Shown piece by piece: positions 33,775 to 45,056 of a stretch of DNA of 64,000 nt (positions are counted from its first letter, which is position 1; each line of letters starts with the position of its first letter). The stretch is from assembly GCF_042186555.1 (NCBI RefSeq), contig NC_133326.1, forward strand, positions 590,690,574-590,754,573, in the 5' to 3' direction. Under the pieces are notes generated by a model. That model was not told the origin of the DNA, searched no databases, and saw nothing but the letters and a program-made list of their open reading frames with translations. This stretch comes from Aquarana catesbeiana. Taxonomy: Eukaryota > Chordata > Amphibia > Anura > Ranidae. Position numbers and translations under genes: made by a program.

Positions 33775-36700
33775 TTATTCGGTTACATCAGCATCAGGTG
33801 CTTGGTAGCTGGTGGTGATCCAAGACTGATTCATTTTTATGAAGGTCAGTCGATCGACCGAGTCGGTGGACAGACGCACCCTGTGATCGGTTACAAAACC
33901 TCCAGCAGCACTGAATGTGCGTTCTGAAAGAACGCTGGATGCAGGACAGGCCAGTAGCTCAATTGCATACTGTGCAAGCTCTGGCCAGTGATCCATCCTC
34001 AAGACCCAGTAACCCAGAGGATTTTCGGTGGGAAAGGTGTCCAAGTCAGATCTTGCCCCTAGGTATTCCTGCACCATGTAAAACAGACGCTGGCGATGGT
34101 TGCTGGAACAGATCATACCTTGGGGCTGAGGACCAAAAAATTGTCTGAACGCATCATTCAGACGACCACCTTCTCCACCGCTCCTTCTTTGACTGACCGA
34201 AGCCTCAGTAACACGTTGTCCAGAAACAGGAGTTTGTAACCTCCCAGTCTCTGGGAACGCGTTGCACAGACCTTTCTGCAAGGCCTCCCGAACATGTTTC
34301 ATCCTCTGCTCCCTCTGCGATGGCAAGATAAGGTCCGCAACCTTACCCTTGTAACGTGGATCAAGGAGGGTTGCCAGCCAGTAATTGTCCTTCTCCTTGA
34401 TACCACGAATACGAGGATCCTTACGCAGGCTTAGCAGGATCAGGGAGGCCATGCAGCGTAGGTTTGCTGAGGCATTCGGTCCGGAGTCCTCTGGGTCACT
34501 AAGGACGACATGGTCCGCAGCCACCTCCTCCCAGCCACGTACAAGTCCATGTGTTTCTTGGGACTGATCCCTTAAAGACTGCTGCTGATGCTGAGTGCCA
34601 GGCTCCACCTCCATACTGACACAATCCTCCTCCTCCTCATCCTCGTCCTCTTCCTGTGTGATCGGTGGGCACGCAGGAACACTGTCTTGATAAAGGGGGC
34701 CTTGAGAGCTAAGGAAGTCCTCCTCTTCCTGCCTCTGTTCTGCCTCAAGTGCCCTGTCCATTATTCCACGCAGCATGTGCTCCAACAGGTGGACAAGGGG
34801 GACAGTGTAACTAATGCATGCACTGTCACTGCTCACCATCCTGGTGGCCTCCTCAAATGGTGACAGGACAGTGCATTGCATCCCTGATCATGGCCCACTG
34901 GCGTGGGGAAAAAAAACAAGCTCCCCTGACCATGTCCTGGTGCCATAGTTGCACAGGTACTCATTGATGGCCCTCTGCTGCGTGTGCAGCCGCTGCAGCA
35001 TGGCCAATATTGAGTTCCACCTGGTGGGCATGTCATAGATTAGGCAGTTCTTGGGCAGGTTAAACTCCTTTTGGAGGTCTGCCAGCCGATCACTGGCATT
35101 ATATGACCTGCAAAAATGCACACAGAATTTCCTCGCCTGCCTCAGGACATCCTGTAAGCCCAGGTACCTGCCCAAGAACCGCTGCACCACCAAGTTAAGG
35201 ACGTGAGCCAAACAGGGCACATGGGTCATTTGTCCCTGTCGGAGGGCAGAGAGGAGGTTGGTGCCATTGTCGCAAATCACCATTCCTGCCTTAAGTTGGC
35301 ATGGCGTCAACCACCTCTGAACCTGCCCCTGCAGAGCTGACAGAACCTCTGCCCCAGTGTGGCTCCTGTCCCCCAAGCACACCAGCTCAGGCACCGCATG
35401 GCATCTTTTGGCCTGCATACTTGCGTAGCCCCTTGAACGGCTACGGAGCACCGCTGGTTCCAAAGACAAAGCACAGGAAGAGGCCATGGATGAAGAAGAA
35501 GAGGAGGGGGTGGGGGAGAGAGGTATGTCACAATCATTAGTAGCGGCATTTTGGAGGCGTGGTGGCGGAACAACCTCCAACACTACTGCACCTTGTCCTG
35601 CATCCTTCCCAGCTGCCAGCAGAGTCAACCAATGCGCGGTGAAACTTAGGTAACGTCCCTGTCCATGCCTGCTGGACCATGAGTCAGCGGTAATATGCAC
35701 CTTACCGCTGACCACCCTGTCCAGCGAGGCCAAGACATTGCCTTCCACATGCCGGTAGAGAGCCGGAATCGCCTTCCGTGAGAAAAAGTGGCGTTTGGGT
35801 ACCTGCCACTGAGGAACTGCACATTTCACAAACTCACGGAAGGGGACAGAGTCTACCAACTGAAAAGGCAGCAGTTGAAGTGCTAGCAATTTTGCCAAGC
35901 TAGCATTCAACCGCTGGGCATGTGGATGGCTGGGAGCGAACTTCTTTCGGCGGTGCAGCAGCTGGGGCAGGGAAATTTGCCTGGTACAATTTGACGTCGG
36001 TGTACCGAAAGCAGATTGCCCACAAGTACTTGGCTGTGACACACCTTATTCTACACCTTCATTCCTCTCAGTGCAGATCTCAGAGAGGACTGAAGGTATA
36101 GTGGGGTTAGAGATCTCAGCTGATGAGGAGCAAGGAGAGGTCCTCTTTGTTCTTTGGTGTGGGTCTTTTAAATATGCTTGCCAACAAACTGCATGGCAGG
36201 TCAACATATATCTGGTCAAGCATGTGGTGCCCAAGCAGGAGACGTTTTGGCCACGCGAGATATGCTTGAGACATATGTTGCAAATAGCAGCGGTGCGATC
36301 TGATGCACACGTCTCAAAAAAGGCCCACACCAAAGAACTTTTTGAATAACGCGCAGAGACTGCAGCGCCCTGCACATGCGGAGCTTTGGGGTGTGATGCA
36401 GTCAGTGTGCTGCCCTTTAGGCTGGCCCCTGGAGGGCATCCTGCCTCGTTGGTGATGTGCCGCCTCCTCCTCCTCCTCTCTCCTATCAGGCACCCACGTT
36501 GAGTCAGTGACCTCATCATCCCCTCCCTCCTCATCACTGGAGCAAACCTGGCAGTATGCTGCAGCAGGGGGAGGATGACTGCCAGACTGCTGTCCTTCTT
36601 GGGCACCCTCTCTGTCCGTGCTCACTTTACTGCCTTCATCTAGCTCAGTATCATCATCAGAGCCTTCCAAACGCTGGGCATCCTGGAGCATGTACCCAAC

Positions 36701-36978
36701 ACTGTGATCAAACAGTTCGAGGGACTCCTCAGGAGGACATGGTGGGGCTAGGGAAGGAGTCACATTGAGCCAAGGGAAGAGGCCGCTGCTTTGCCAGACA
36801 AAGTACCCTGAGCATGGGTGAGAGAGGATGAGGATGGCTTGGTCATCCACTCGACCAAGTCTTCCGCATGTTGCAGCTCAACACGGCCAGCTGCCGAAAA
36901 AAAGACCAAGCATGTCCCACGGCCACGTGCTGATGAGGATGCACCGTCTCCACGACCAGCACTGTTGCCTCTAGACAC
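33775..36978 (-). pseudogene. hAT transposase pseudogene (copy B), BED finger plus RNase H-like domain
   Basis: Reading leftward, the protein starts at about 36978 (SAGRGDGASSSARGRG), without the ATG region that copy A has at 51218. A 7-base deletion near 36765 and a one-base insertion near 36420 shift the frame. The BED zinc finger (CNICLKHISRGQ, then TRYMLTCH) spans about 36330-36160. A TAA at 36043-36045 follows GVE. The catalytic domain from 36042 has ITADSWSS (first Asp), ICDNGTNL (second Asp) and CLAHVLNLVV. A TGA follows FFPHASGP, and the C-terminal part (34881-33775) includes LATLLDPRYKGK and the dimerisation region LLACPASSVLSERTFSAAGG. It is inactive. Confidence 0.9.
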
Positions 36979-37052
36979 AGAGCCTGCTTGCCCTCTTTTA
37001 TTGGCTTGTGACTGCCTGCCTAACTAATGGCCTGTAGCTGCACTAAGCTGGG

Positions 37053-37076
37053 ATATATATATATATATATATATAT
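37053..37076. repeat. (TA)n microsatellite
   Basis: Twelve TA units between the transposase start and the tandem array of hAT copy B. Confidence 0.9.
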
Positions 37077-37284
37077 GTACTGATACTGCAGCTAGCAAAA
37101 TCAACTGCCTGCCTGTAGTATGAGAACACCACCAACCTTCTACAGGTAGCTTTAGCTGAACACTGTGCAGAGCTCGCAAAAAACGAACTTGTATCTTATT
37201 TAGCTGCCTGCGGTAGTGATAGGATCAGGAAAACACCACCAACCTTCTACAGGTAGCTTTAGGTGAACACTGTGCAGAGCTCGC

Positions 37285-38445
37285 CAAAAAATAACTTGTA
37301 GGTTTAGCTGAACACTGTGAGGAGGACGCACTACACTAACTTGTAGCTTTAGCTGAACACTGTGAGGAGGATGCACTACACTAACTTGTAGCTTTAGCTG
37401 AACACTGTGCAGAGGTCACACTAAACTAACTTGTAGCTTTAGCTGAACACTGTGCAGAGGTCTCACTACACTAACTTGTAGCTTTAGCTGAACACTGTGC
37501 AGAGGTCTCACTACACTAACTTGTAGCTTTAGCTGAACACTGTGCAGAGGTCACACTACACTAACTTGTAGTTTTAGCTGAACACTGTGAGCAGGACGCA
37601 CTACACTAACTTGTAGTTTTAGCTGAACACTGTGAGGAGGACGCACTACACTAACTTGTAGCTTTAGCTGAACACTGTGCAGAGGTCGCACTACACTAAC
37701 TTGTAGTTTTAGCTGAACACTGTGAGGAGGACGCACTACCCTAACTTGTAGCTTTAGCTGAACACTGTGCAGAGGTCACACTAAACTAACTTGTAGCTTT
37801 AGCTGAACATTGTGAGGAGGACGCACTACACTAACTTGTAGCTTTAGCTGAACACTGTGCAGAGGTCTCACTACACTAACTTGTAGCTTTAGCTGAACAC
37901 TGTGCAGAGGTCTCACTACACTAACTTGTAGCTTTAGCTGAACACTGTGCAGAGGTCGCACTACACTAACTTGTAGTTTTAGCTGAACACTGTGAGCAGG
38001 ATGCACTACACTAACTTGTAGCTTTAGCTGAACACTGTGCAGAGGTCTCACTACACTAACTTGTAGCTTTAGCTGAACACTGTGACTACACTAACTTGTA
38101 GCTTTAGCTGAACACCGTGCAGAGGTCTCACTACATTAACTTGTAGCTTTAGCTGAACACTGTGCAGAGGTCACACTACACTAACTTGTAGTTTTAGCTG
38201 AACACTGTGAGCAGGACGCACTACACTAACTTGTAGCTTTAGCTGAACACTGTGCAGAGGTCGCAATACACTAACTTGTAGTTTTAGCTGAACACTGTGA
38301 GGAGGATGCACTACCCTAACTTGTAGCTTTAGCTGAACACTGTGCACTACACTAACTTGTAGTTTTAGCTGAACACTGTGCAGAGGTCACACTAAACTAA
38401 CTTGTAGCTTTAACTGAACACTGCGAGGAGGACGCACTACACTAA
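37285..38445 (-). repeat. 45-bp satellite-like array in hAT copy B, about 26 units
   Basis: Unit ACTAACTTGTAGCTTTAGCT + GAACACTGTGCAGAGGTCTC + ACTAC, with alternating variants (GCAGAGGTC versus GAGGAGGACGC). Long frames with a 15-residue period across it are artefacts. It occupies the position held by the 57-bp array in copy A and shares the core CACAGTGTTCAGCTA. Confidence 0.95.
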
Positions 38446-38593
38446 CTGTAAATAGTCTAGCTGCCTGACTGTGGTACTAATAGGATCAAAAGAACACCAG
38501 CAATTTTCTTCAGGTAGCTTTAAATACTGTAACAAGACAAGTCTGCCTGTCAGCAGGAAGATAACAGGAACGGATCTAGCTAAACTGAATACA

Positions 38594-38637
<44 letters not shown>

Positions 38638-38667
38638 CCTGGGATGCATATATATATATATATATAC
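38594..38667. repeat. Two (TA)n microsatellite tracts
   Basis: TA tracts at 38594-38636 and 38648-38667 separated by CCTGGGATGC. Copy A has the corresponding ATGCATCCCAGG and shorter TA runs at 49530-49572. Confidence 0.9.
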
Positions 38668-38843
38668 ACAATACACTATAAGTGCAGCTAACTCACTGAC
38701 TGTCCGGCCTAATCTAGCTAACTCAAATGAAATGACACTGTCTCTCTCTCTCTCTCTATCTAAGCATGCCGGAACACACTACACAGGGCCGCCATGCAGG
38801 CGGCCTTATGTAGTGTGGGGCATGTTCTAAACCCCCTGAGCCA

Positions 38844-38945
38844 TAATTGGCCAAAGCCACCCTGGCTTTGGCCAATTACAGCTATCTCTACTGACAGCGC
38901 TGTGATTGGCCAAGCATGCGGGTCATAGTGCATGCTTGGCCAATC
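38844..38945 (-). promoter_or_regulatory. Paired CCAAT hairpins, hAT copy B
   Basis: TAATTGGCCAAAGCCA (38844-38859) and its exact inverse (38863-38878) flank a 3-base loop. GATTGGCCAAGCATGC (38904-38919) and its exact inverse (38930-38945) form a second hairpin. Each arm carries an ATTGG/CCAAT box. The TATA-like site of copy A is here changed to CTACATAAGG (about 38808-38818). Confidence 0.65.
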
Positions 38946-39114
38946 ATCAGCCAGCAATGCACTGCGATGCCGCAGTGAATTATGGGCTGTGACGCGCCAC
39001 ACAAATTTGGTGCGAACGGCCCATAACTTTTGCAATTCGGCGAACGATCGAACAGCCGATGTTTGAGTCAAACAAGGGTTCAACTCGAACGCGAAGCTCA
39101 TCCCTAGTCTGCAC

Positions 39115-39605
39115 TAGTGGACAAAGATGGAGATGCCTGTAAAGCCACGTCCATTAAGGCATGTGTTCTGGACCACAGTTAAAACCTACACCAATACAAT
39201 AGGCTAGGAGGCACATTGCAACCAGACGTTGGTTCAAGAGAGATGGGCGTTCAATGAGGAAGACATCATCGCAAATATCCTGGAAATCCAGGCGGTTTAT
39301 CTTGCATCAACAGCATTTGCTCTCTCAGATCAAGAACAATGCAGTTCTGATTCGGATAGACAATAGAGCTGCAATATCATACAAGCACCACCAAGGTGGA
39401 ACCCACAACAGTTCCTTGCTAAGGGAAGTGGAACCCATCTTCATTTGGGCAGAGGGCAATCTGAAGGACCTAAGAGTAGTCTATCTTTCAGCCCACTTAA
39501 ACACAAACGCCAATCACCTATCCCAAGGATTCCTGGATCCCAACAAATGGTCCCTACAACTGAAGTTATTCAGTTGGGTTGTGGGCCAGTGGATCTTTCC
39601 TGAAT
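39115..39605 (+). pseudogene. DIRS RNase H remnant
   Basis: Directly after the hAT duplication the DIRS frame resumes. Around 39265-39310 the sequence ILEIQAVYLASTAFAL appears, then in a shifted frame (39340-39605) VLIRIDNRAAISYKHHQGGT, SLLREVEPIFIWAE and NANHLSQGFLDPNKWSL. This matches the RNase H domain of DIRS elements (D-N-x-x-A...I-x-x-Q-G-G-T...W...N...A-D-x-L-S-R). The Asp in the ADxLSR motif is His here. The frame runs to the gypsy insertion at 39611 and continues at 45062. Confidence 0.88.
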
Positions 39606-39610
39606 GCCAA

Positions 39611-40327
39611 TGTCAAAGTCCTGGATGTGAGGCCGGATTGCAGAGGGGGCGTCCCTTGCAGCTAAGTGCAGCGTAACCCTGGGAATGAGACAGGGAGTAC
39701 AGTGCCCGAAGGTGCACGGGTTACCAGAGCGCTGCTGCTGAGTAGCTGATAGCAGGGAGCTGCTGGGGTGCGCTGATAAGGTTGAAGGGCAACCGTGCAA
39801 GGAGAGATTCCAGGTATGGAGCCATAGAGCAACCAGGGGCTGAGTCAGAGCCAGGCCAATGGTCATACAGCACAGAAATCATTCCGAGGTAAGGTACAGC
39901 AGAATAATCAGGAACGGAGAAGGTAGCCGAGCCAGGGGTAAAACATGGGAGGACGATTAAGGTACAGATGCGGAGCAGAAGAATAGTCAGGTCCAAGCAG
40001 GGGTCAATGCAGGCGGAACACAGGAGTAGTCAGGTAAGCCGGGTAGTAACAGGAAGCAGGTATAATGACAGGCACAAGGAACACGGGAAGCTGATGATAA
40101 TCCAGCAACCAGCGTCTACCAGCAGCAGGCTTAAATAGGCTAAAGGGCGCCAATGATTACCGCGATGCGCGCATGTGTTAACGTGGGCGTCTGCGCGCTC
40201 CTGCTGTTGTGCACCTGGGTGTGCCCGTCGTTGTGCGCCTACGTGCGAGCATGCACACAGAGATTCGCCTGGTGCCACCATGATGGATACTGGCAGAATT
40301 ACCTGTCCTATGGCTATTACCCTGACA
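39611..40327 (-). repeat. 3' LTR of the gypsy element (717 bp)
   Basis: The full-length LTR. In element sense it has a TATTTAA box (40131-40137) about 31 bases before GCTGGATTAT (40097-40106), the presumed transcript start. Compared with the other LTR it retains an extra internal stretch of about 230 bp (39890-40128). Confidence 0.93.
40097..40137 (-). promoter_or_regulatory. Predicted TATA box and self-primer/transcription start in the 3' LTR
   Basis: In element sense, TATTTAA is followed about 30 bases later by GCTGGATTAT. That decamer is the exact complement of ATAATCCAGC located two bases inside the 5' LTR (44560-44569). The spacing from the TATA box makes the decamer the likely 5' end of the RNA, as in the self-primed Tf1/sushi group. 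Confidence 0.65.
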
Positions 40328-40344
40328 GTTCCCCGCCCCCCAAG
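40328..40344 (-). promoter_or_regulatory. Polypurine tract of the gypsy element
   Basis: In element sense CTTGGGGGGCGGGGAAC lies directly against the 3' LTR, the position and composition of a plus-strand primer. Confidence 0.8.
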
Positions 40345-40345
40345 G

Positions 40346-41893
40346 GGCAGCCTCCGGATGCCCATTCGGGCCCATTTTTCAGGGTATCGGGCTTGAAACC
40401 TCTGCAACAGTCTAGGAGCATGAATGTTATCTGCTGGTTCCCAAGAATTATCTTCTACAGAGTAACCTTTACATTTAACAAGGAATTGAATAGTCTTACC
40501 TCTCCGACGGCAGTCCAGAATGGCTTCTACTTCCTATTCTGTTTCATTGTCCACTGAGATTGGAGGCGGTAGAGCTTCTTCTCTCCCTGGAAAAGGACTG
40601 GAAACAACAGATTTTAATAAAGAAACATGGAATACTGGGTGGATGTTATAGGAACTTGGTAAAGACAATTCAAATGCCACTGGGTTCATTTCTTTCTTAA
40701 TTGTGAATGGACCGATAAACCTCGGTCCTAACTTCCGGGAGGGGCAAGGAAGCTTGAGATTTGTTGAGGAAAGCCATACTCTATCTCCAACTTTAAAGAC
40801 AGGATCTCTCCTCCCCTTGTCATAATGTTTTTTTATAATTCTCTTGGGCTTTCTGCATAGTTGCCTGGAGGGTTAGGTAATTAGCCTGAATGGCATTTTT
40901 CCTGTCCTGGACTGCGGGGACTGAAGTCTCTGGTATAACATTAGGCAAGAATGAGGGATGTAAACCGTAGTTGGCCAAGAAAGGTGACTGATTGGTGGAA
41001 GCATGGATTGAGTTGTTGTATGCAAACTCCGCACATGGGAGTAGCAGGGACCAATCGTCCTGGGAGAAGGAGCAGAAGCAACGTAAATACTGTTCTAAAG
41101 TTTGATTGGTTCTTTCGGTTTGACCGTGGCTTTGAGGATGGTAAGCTGAAGATAAGCATACTTTAATGGAAAGCATTCTGCAAAGCTCCTTCCAGAACTT
41201 AGAGGTGAATTGCACCCCTCTATCGGACACAATGTTGCTCAGTAGGCCGTGAAGTCTGACTATCTCTTTTATGAAGATCTTCGCCGTGTCAGCAGCAGAT
41301 GGTGTACCCACCATGGGCAAGATATGCACCATCTTGGACAGGCGGTCAACGACTACCAAGATGGTTGTAAATTCCTCTGAGGGTGGTAACTCTACTATGA
41401 AATCCATAGATATTTCTTTCCATGGTTGCTCTGGCACAGGCAATGGGCATAGTAAACCCCAAGATTTGATGTTAAACCCCTTGTTACGTTGACAAATGGT
41501 GCAGGAACTGACATATTCCCTGCAAGCACCAAAATGATCGCTGAACAAGCTCCAAAGTCTTTCGTACCCCAAAGTGACCAGCAAGTTGATGGTCATGTAA
41601 AGTCTTTAGGACCTGGGCTCTGGCTTGCTGCGGAACAAATTTTGTTTTGATACCAAAGAAACCCTTCCTGGTTTCTTAAGGACAGTGCCTCTGGTTTAGA
41701 GCATTGTGAAGAAGCTTGTTTCAGTGAGGAACTCGGTTTGAATCATGAGGCAATTCTGTGGAGACAATATAGTGCTGGGAGTGATTTCTTCAGGAGTGTC
41801 AGAAAACATCCGGGACAAGGCATCTGCCTTCCCTTTTTGGACCCAGGGCGGAAGGAGATATGAAAATTGAATCTGGCAAAAAACAAGGCCCAT
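40346..41893 (-). pseudogene. Gypsy integrase and chromodomain remnant
   Basis: From 41893 leftward comes the end of RNase H (KGKADALSRM), then a broken HHCC finger: HDHQLAGHF near 41570-41600 lies in a different frame from CREYVSSCTICQ, so one frameshift falls near 41525. The integrase core (41596-40820) has Asp in MDFIVELPP, Asp in SDRGVQFTSKFW and Glu in HGQTERTNQ, the D,D,E triad. A stop at 40820 precedes the linker (YNIHPVFHVSLLK). From about 40540 to 40370 lies a chromodomain: EYEVEAILDCR, FLVKCKGYSVEDNSWEPADN. Chromodomains direct integration to marked chromatin. It cannot be expressed as one protein. Confidence 0.9.
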
Positions 41894-41901
41894 CGAGCTT
41901 G

Positions 41902-43352
41902 TCAGGGTCTTAAGTGTTTAGCTGTGCGAAGATACTCCAGGTTTCTGTGATCCGTGAATATCATGAAGGGATGCTGAGCACCTTCAAGGAGGTACCGCCA
42001 TTCCTCCAGGGTAGTTTTAATAGCCAAGAGCTCTCGATCACCCACGTCATAAATCCTTTCAGACAGACTCATTTTCCACGAGGAGAAGGCCACAGGATGG
42101 AGTAACGACTTAGGACCCTGACGTTGGGATAAGACTGCCCCTGTGGAAACTTCAGAGGCATCAACTTCTAAGATGTAAGGCAGGACCGGATCAGGATGTT
42201 GCAGGATGGGTGCGGAGGTAAAAAGAGATTTGAGCTTATCAAAAGCTGATTGGGGTTCCGGAGACCACAGGAACCGAATATGTAAACGGATAACTTGGGT
42301 GATCAGTGAGATGATGGAGGAAAAGTTCTTTATAAACCTCCTATAAAAGTTTGCGAACCCCACAAATCTTTGTACTCCCTTTTTATCTGATGGAGTTGGC
42401 CAATCCAAGATTGCCTGCACCTTTTGCGGGTCCATAGCAACACCACCAGTGGAGATAATTAGCCCCAGAAATTGTATTGACTCCTTTACAAAATTACACT
42501 TTTCTGCTTTTACATAAAGTTTGTGCTTCCGTAGTGTGTGTAGAACTGTCTTTACATGCGTACGATGGAGCTCCAGGGTAGTTGAAAATATCATGATATC
42601 ATCCAGGTAGATGATGAGGAAGTAATCTAGAAATTCTCAAAAGATATCATTTACGAAATGTTGGAAAGTGGCCGGGGCGTTGCACAATCCAAATGGCATC
42701 ACTAAATACTCAAAATGTCCAAAGCGAGTTCTAAACGCTCTTTTCCATTCGTCACCCTCTCGGATGCGAACGAGGTTGTAGGCTCCCCGAAGGTCAAGCT
42801 TAATAAATATTCAGGCTGTACGGAGTCTCTGGAAAAGTTCTGGAACTAGAGGGAGAGGGTAACTTTTTTTATAGTGATTTTATTGAGCTCCCTGTAGTCC
42901 ACACATGGTCTTAGGGATTTGTCCCTTTTTTCGACAAAAAAGATTCTGGCTCCAGCAGGAAATGAGGAGGGACAGATGAAGCCTTTCTCCAGGTTTTCAT
43001 CAATGTATTGTCGCAATGTTCCTAGTTCCATCTCCGAGAGGGGAAATATGCGACCGAATGGGATTTCGGCTCCTGGGAGTAATTTGATTGGGCAGTCGTA
43101 TGACCAGTGTGGTGGCAGGACACCAGCCTTTTTCTTGTCAAAGACGTCTGAAAACTCCTGGTAGGCTGGTGGTATATTCTGGTTATTGACAGATATAGGT
43201 TGAACTGACAGGCAACTGGCTACATTGCTGGTTTCAGGGGCAAGACAGTGCTGTAGGCAATAAGGTGAAGTAAATTCAATTTCTTTCTTGATCCAGTTGA
43301 TCTGGGGGTTGTGGGCTTGGAACCACGGGGTACCCAAGATGACGGGGAACAT
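41902..43352 (-). pseudogene. Gypsy reverse transcriptase and RNase H remnant
   Basis: 43352-42846 holds the N-terminal RT part (ILGTPWFQAHNPQINW, then FFVEKRDKSLRPCVDYRELN, motif 1-2). It is closed by a stop, and the motif A region to about 42640 is decayed with stops and a frameshift. The catalytic YLDDIMIFS lies at about 42590-42620, followed in one open frame (42594-41902) by VQRFVGFANFYRRFIKNFS, FLWSPEPQSAFDKLK and RNase H (ILEVDASEVSTGAVLSQ, FTDHRNLEYL). The RNase H runs out at a stop at 41902-41904, where the frame changes. Confidence 0.92.
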
Positions 43353-43385
43353 AGGTGAGCTTAGGATGTCGAAACGTATAAATTC

Positions 43386-44558
43386 CTATATAAATACCAT
43401 CAGGAGTGGTAACAAAAAAGAGGAACAGTCTCGTGTCACAGGACCGGAGCTAGGCAGGGTGCCATCAGCCAGGAGAACTTCCAATCTACGTTTCTTGGGG
43501 AGCAGAGGCAGGCCAAGCTTTACTACTAAGTCCAAGTCCAAGAAACAGCTGCATGCCCTGAAGTCGACTATAGCCTGAAGCTGAACCCCCTTCTTAGCCA
43601 ACTGTAGCGTGATGAAAAGGGTAAGGTGGGAAGAGGAAGATCCGGACATCTGGAAGTACGCTGGAGAGTTCTTGAGTAACTTGCTGGGCCTTATGCTCAA
43701 GAAGTGTCCTTTGTGGCCACAATAGAGGCAGAGATTGGCTTGACGCCGACGCTGTTTTTCCTCAGGAGTCAGTGCGGATCGCACCAGACCAACGGGCATA
43801 GCGCCAATCTCCGGGACCAGCATTTTGGGAGTCTGAGAATGTTCAGCCTGGCGCTCCCGAAGGCGTCTATCCATCTGGATGGATCGTTGAATGAGCCCCT
43901 CAAGGGTAGTAGGGATGCCGATCCTGGCCAACTCGTCCTTGAGGGATTCAGAAAGCCCCAGGCGAAACTGGTATTTCAACGCAGCCTTATTCCAGTCTGC
44001 AGACCACCGGTGGAAGTCCACAGTATAGCCTTCCACCGGGCGCCATTTCTGCTGAAGAGAATGCAGAGCGGCCTCACCGGTGGCTGTACGCTGGGGGTCT
44101 TCATAGAGTTGCGACATAGCTGTAAAGAACATTTCCGCTGAACTAGTAGCTGGGTCCTTCTGTTCCCATAACCTGTGGGCCCATGCCTGGGGTTAATTGG
44201 TCAGCAGGGAGATGGGGAAGCCAACTTTGACAGTCTCAGTGGAAAAGGTCCGGGGTTGCAGAGCCAGATATAGCAAGCAGGCATTTTTGAAGGATCTGAA
44301 TTTCTGCCGGTCTCCGGAGGAACGTTCAGGGGTAGGTACCCGTGGTTCTGGGGCCAAAGTCAGTACTGAAGAGGCCGTAGCAGGGAGATTGGTGGAGGAA
44401 GGACCAGGATCCAAAAAGGCAGATGGTAGCATAAGATGTTGGAGTTTTCCTTCTAATTGGAGGTATCCTTCCTGAAGACTTTGGACCACTCGTGTAAGGG
44501 TAGTAGCCTGTTGGCACAAAGTCTCTATTGGGGACGCACCTCCGCCGGCCTCAGTCAT
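43386..44558 (-). pseudogene. Gypsy gag and protease remnant
   Basis: The ATG at 44556-44558 lies 14 bases inside the 5' LTR. The gag N-terminus (MTEAGGGASPIETL, coiled-coil-like) runs to a TAA at 44193-44195, and the frame then continues to 43386: capsid-like region (HSLQQKWRPVEGYTVDFHRW), a zinc knuckle CLYCGHKGHF where the last Cys is Arg, and a protease region in which the active-site DSGA is altered to DFRA. Gag and the first part of RT are in one frame, as in single-ORF relatives. The stops at 44193 and 43386 and the lost Cys and Ser-Gly make it inactive. Confidence 0.88.
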
Positions 44559-44559
44559 G

Positions 44560-44569
44560 GCTGGATTAT
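44560..44569 (-). promoter_or_regulatory. Primer-binding site, self-priming type
   Basis: In element sense ATAATCCAGC starts two bases after the 5' LTR end (TTTGACA GT). It does not start with the TGG expected for tRNA-primed elements but is the exact complement of the predicted RNA 5' end (40097-40106). Confidence 0.65.
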
Positions 44570-44571
44570 AC

Positions 44572-45056
44572 TGTCAAAGTACTGGATGTGAGGCCGGATT
44601 GCAGAGGGGGCGTCCCTTGCGGCTAAGTGCAGCGTAACCCTGGGAATGAGACGGGGAGTACGGTGCCCAAAGGTGCACGGGTTGCCAGAGCGCTGCTGCT
44701 GAGTAGCTGATAGCAGGGAGTTGCTGGGGTGCACTGGTAAGGTTGAAGGGCAACCGTGCAAGGTGAGATTCCAGGTATGGAGCAGTGGAGCAACCAGGGG
44801 CGGAGTCAGAGCCAGGCCAATGGTCATACAGCACAAGAATCAGTCCGAAGTAAGGTACAGCAGGCTTAAATAGGCAAAAGGGCACCAATGATTACCGTGA
44901 TGCACACGGGTGCGTTAATGCGCGCGTCTGCTCACTCAAACTGTTGCGCACCTGTGTGTGCCCGTCGTCGTGCGCCTGCATGCGCACAGAGATTCGCCTG
45001 GCACCACCATGATGGATACTGGCAGAATTACCCGTCCTACGGCTATTACCCTGACA
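44572..45056 (-). repeat. 5' LTR of the gypsy element (485 bp, internally deleted)
   Basis: Collinear with the other LTR, apart from a loss of about 230 bp at ACAGCAG (near 44868). The breakpoints share a CAGCAG direct repeat in the complete LTR. The TTAAATA box (44876-44882) remains, but the start-site decamer has been deleted, so this LTR would no longer give a self-priming RNA. Confidence 0.92.

Larger units (their letters stand above)
32230..39106 (-). mobile_element. BED-finger hAT transposon, copy B (6877 bp)
   Basis: Terminal repeats TAAGGATGAGC and GCTCATCCCTA (one mismatch) and an exact 8-bp duplication GTCTGCAC (32222-32229, 39107-39114) define a complete insertion in the DIRS element. 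Order in its own sense, right to left: hairpin promoter region (38844-38945), microsatellites, a 45-bp tandem array (37285-38445), transposase (36978-33775), a second set of tandem repeats (33230-33660) and the 3' terminal region. It is homologous over its whole length to copy A (49086-56225). The transposase frame is multiply broken. Confidence 0.95.
39611..45056 (-). mobile_element. Ty3/gypsy chromovirus retrotransposon with both LTRs
   Basis: LTRs at 39611-40327 and 44572-45056 both start TGTCAAAG and end CCTGACA (as written on the + strand). GCCAA flanks both sides (39606-39610, 45057-45061), the 5-bp duplication left by integrase. Gag with a zinc knuckle, protease, RT, RNase H, integrase and a C-terminal chromodomain follow from right to left. 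The chromodomain and layout match vertebrate sushi-ichi-type chromoviruses. It interrupts the DIRS coding region within the RNase H/downstream stretch. The coding region has several stops and frameshifts. Confidence 0.95.

Noticed and set aside
37551..38051. Two antisense frames with a 15-residue repeat
   Set aside because: Translation of the 45-bp array in hAT copy B; no independent coding evidence.
37285..38445. Possible CRISPR-like array
   Set aside because: Units are directly contiguous without unique spacers, lie inside a eukaryotic transposon and vary as ordinary satellite units.
43704..44141. 145-codon + strand frame
   Set aside because: Antisense shadow of the gypsy gag region, which has recognisable motifs on the - strand.
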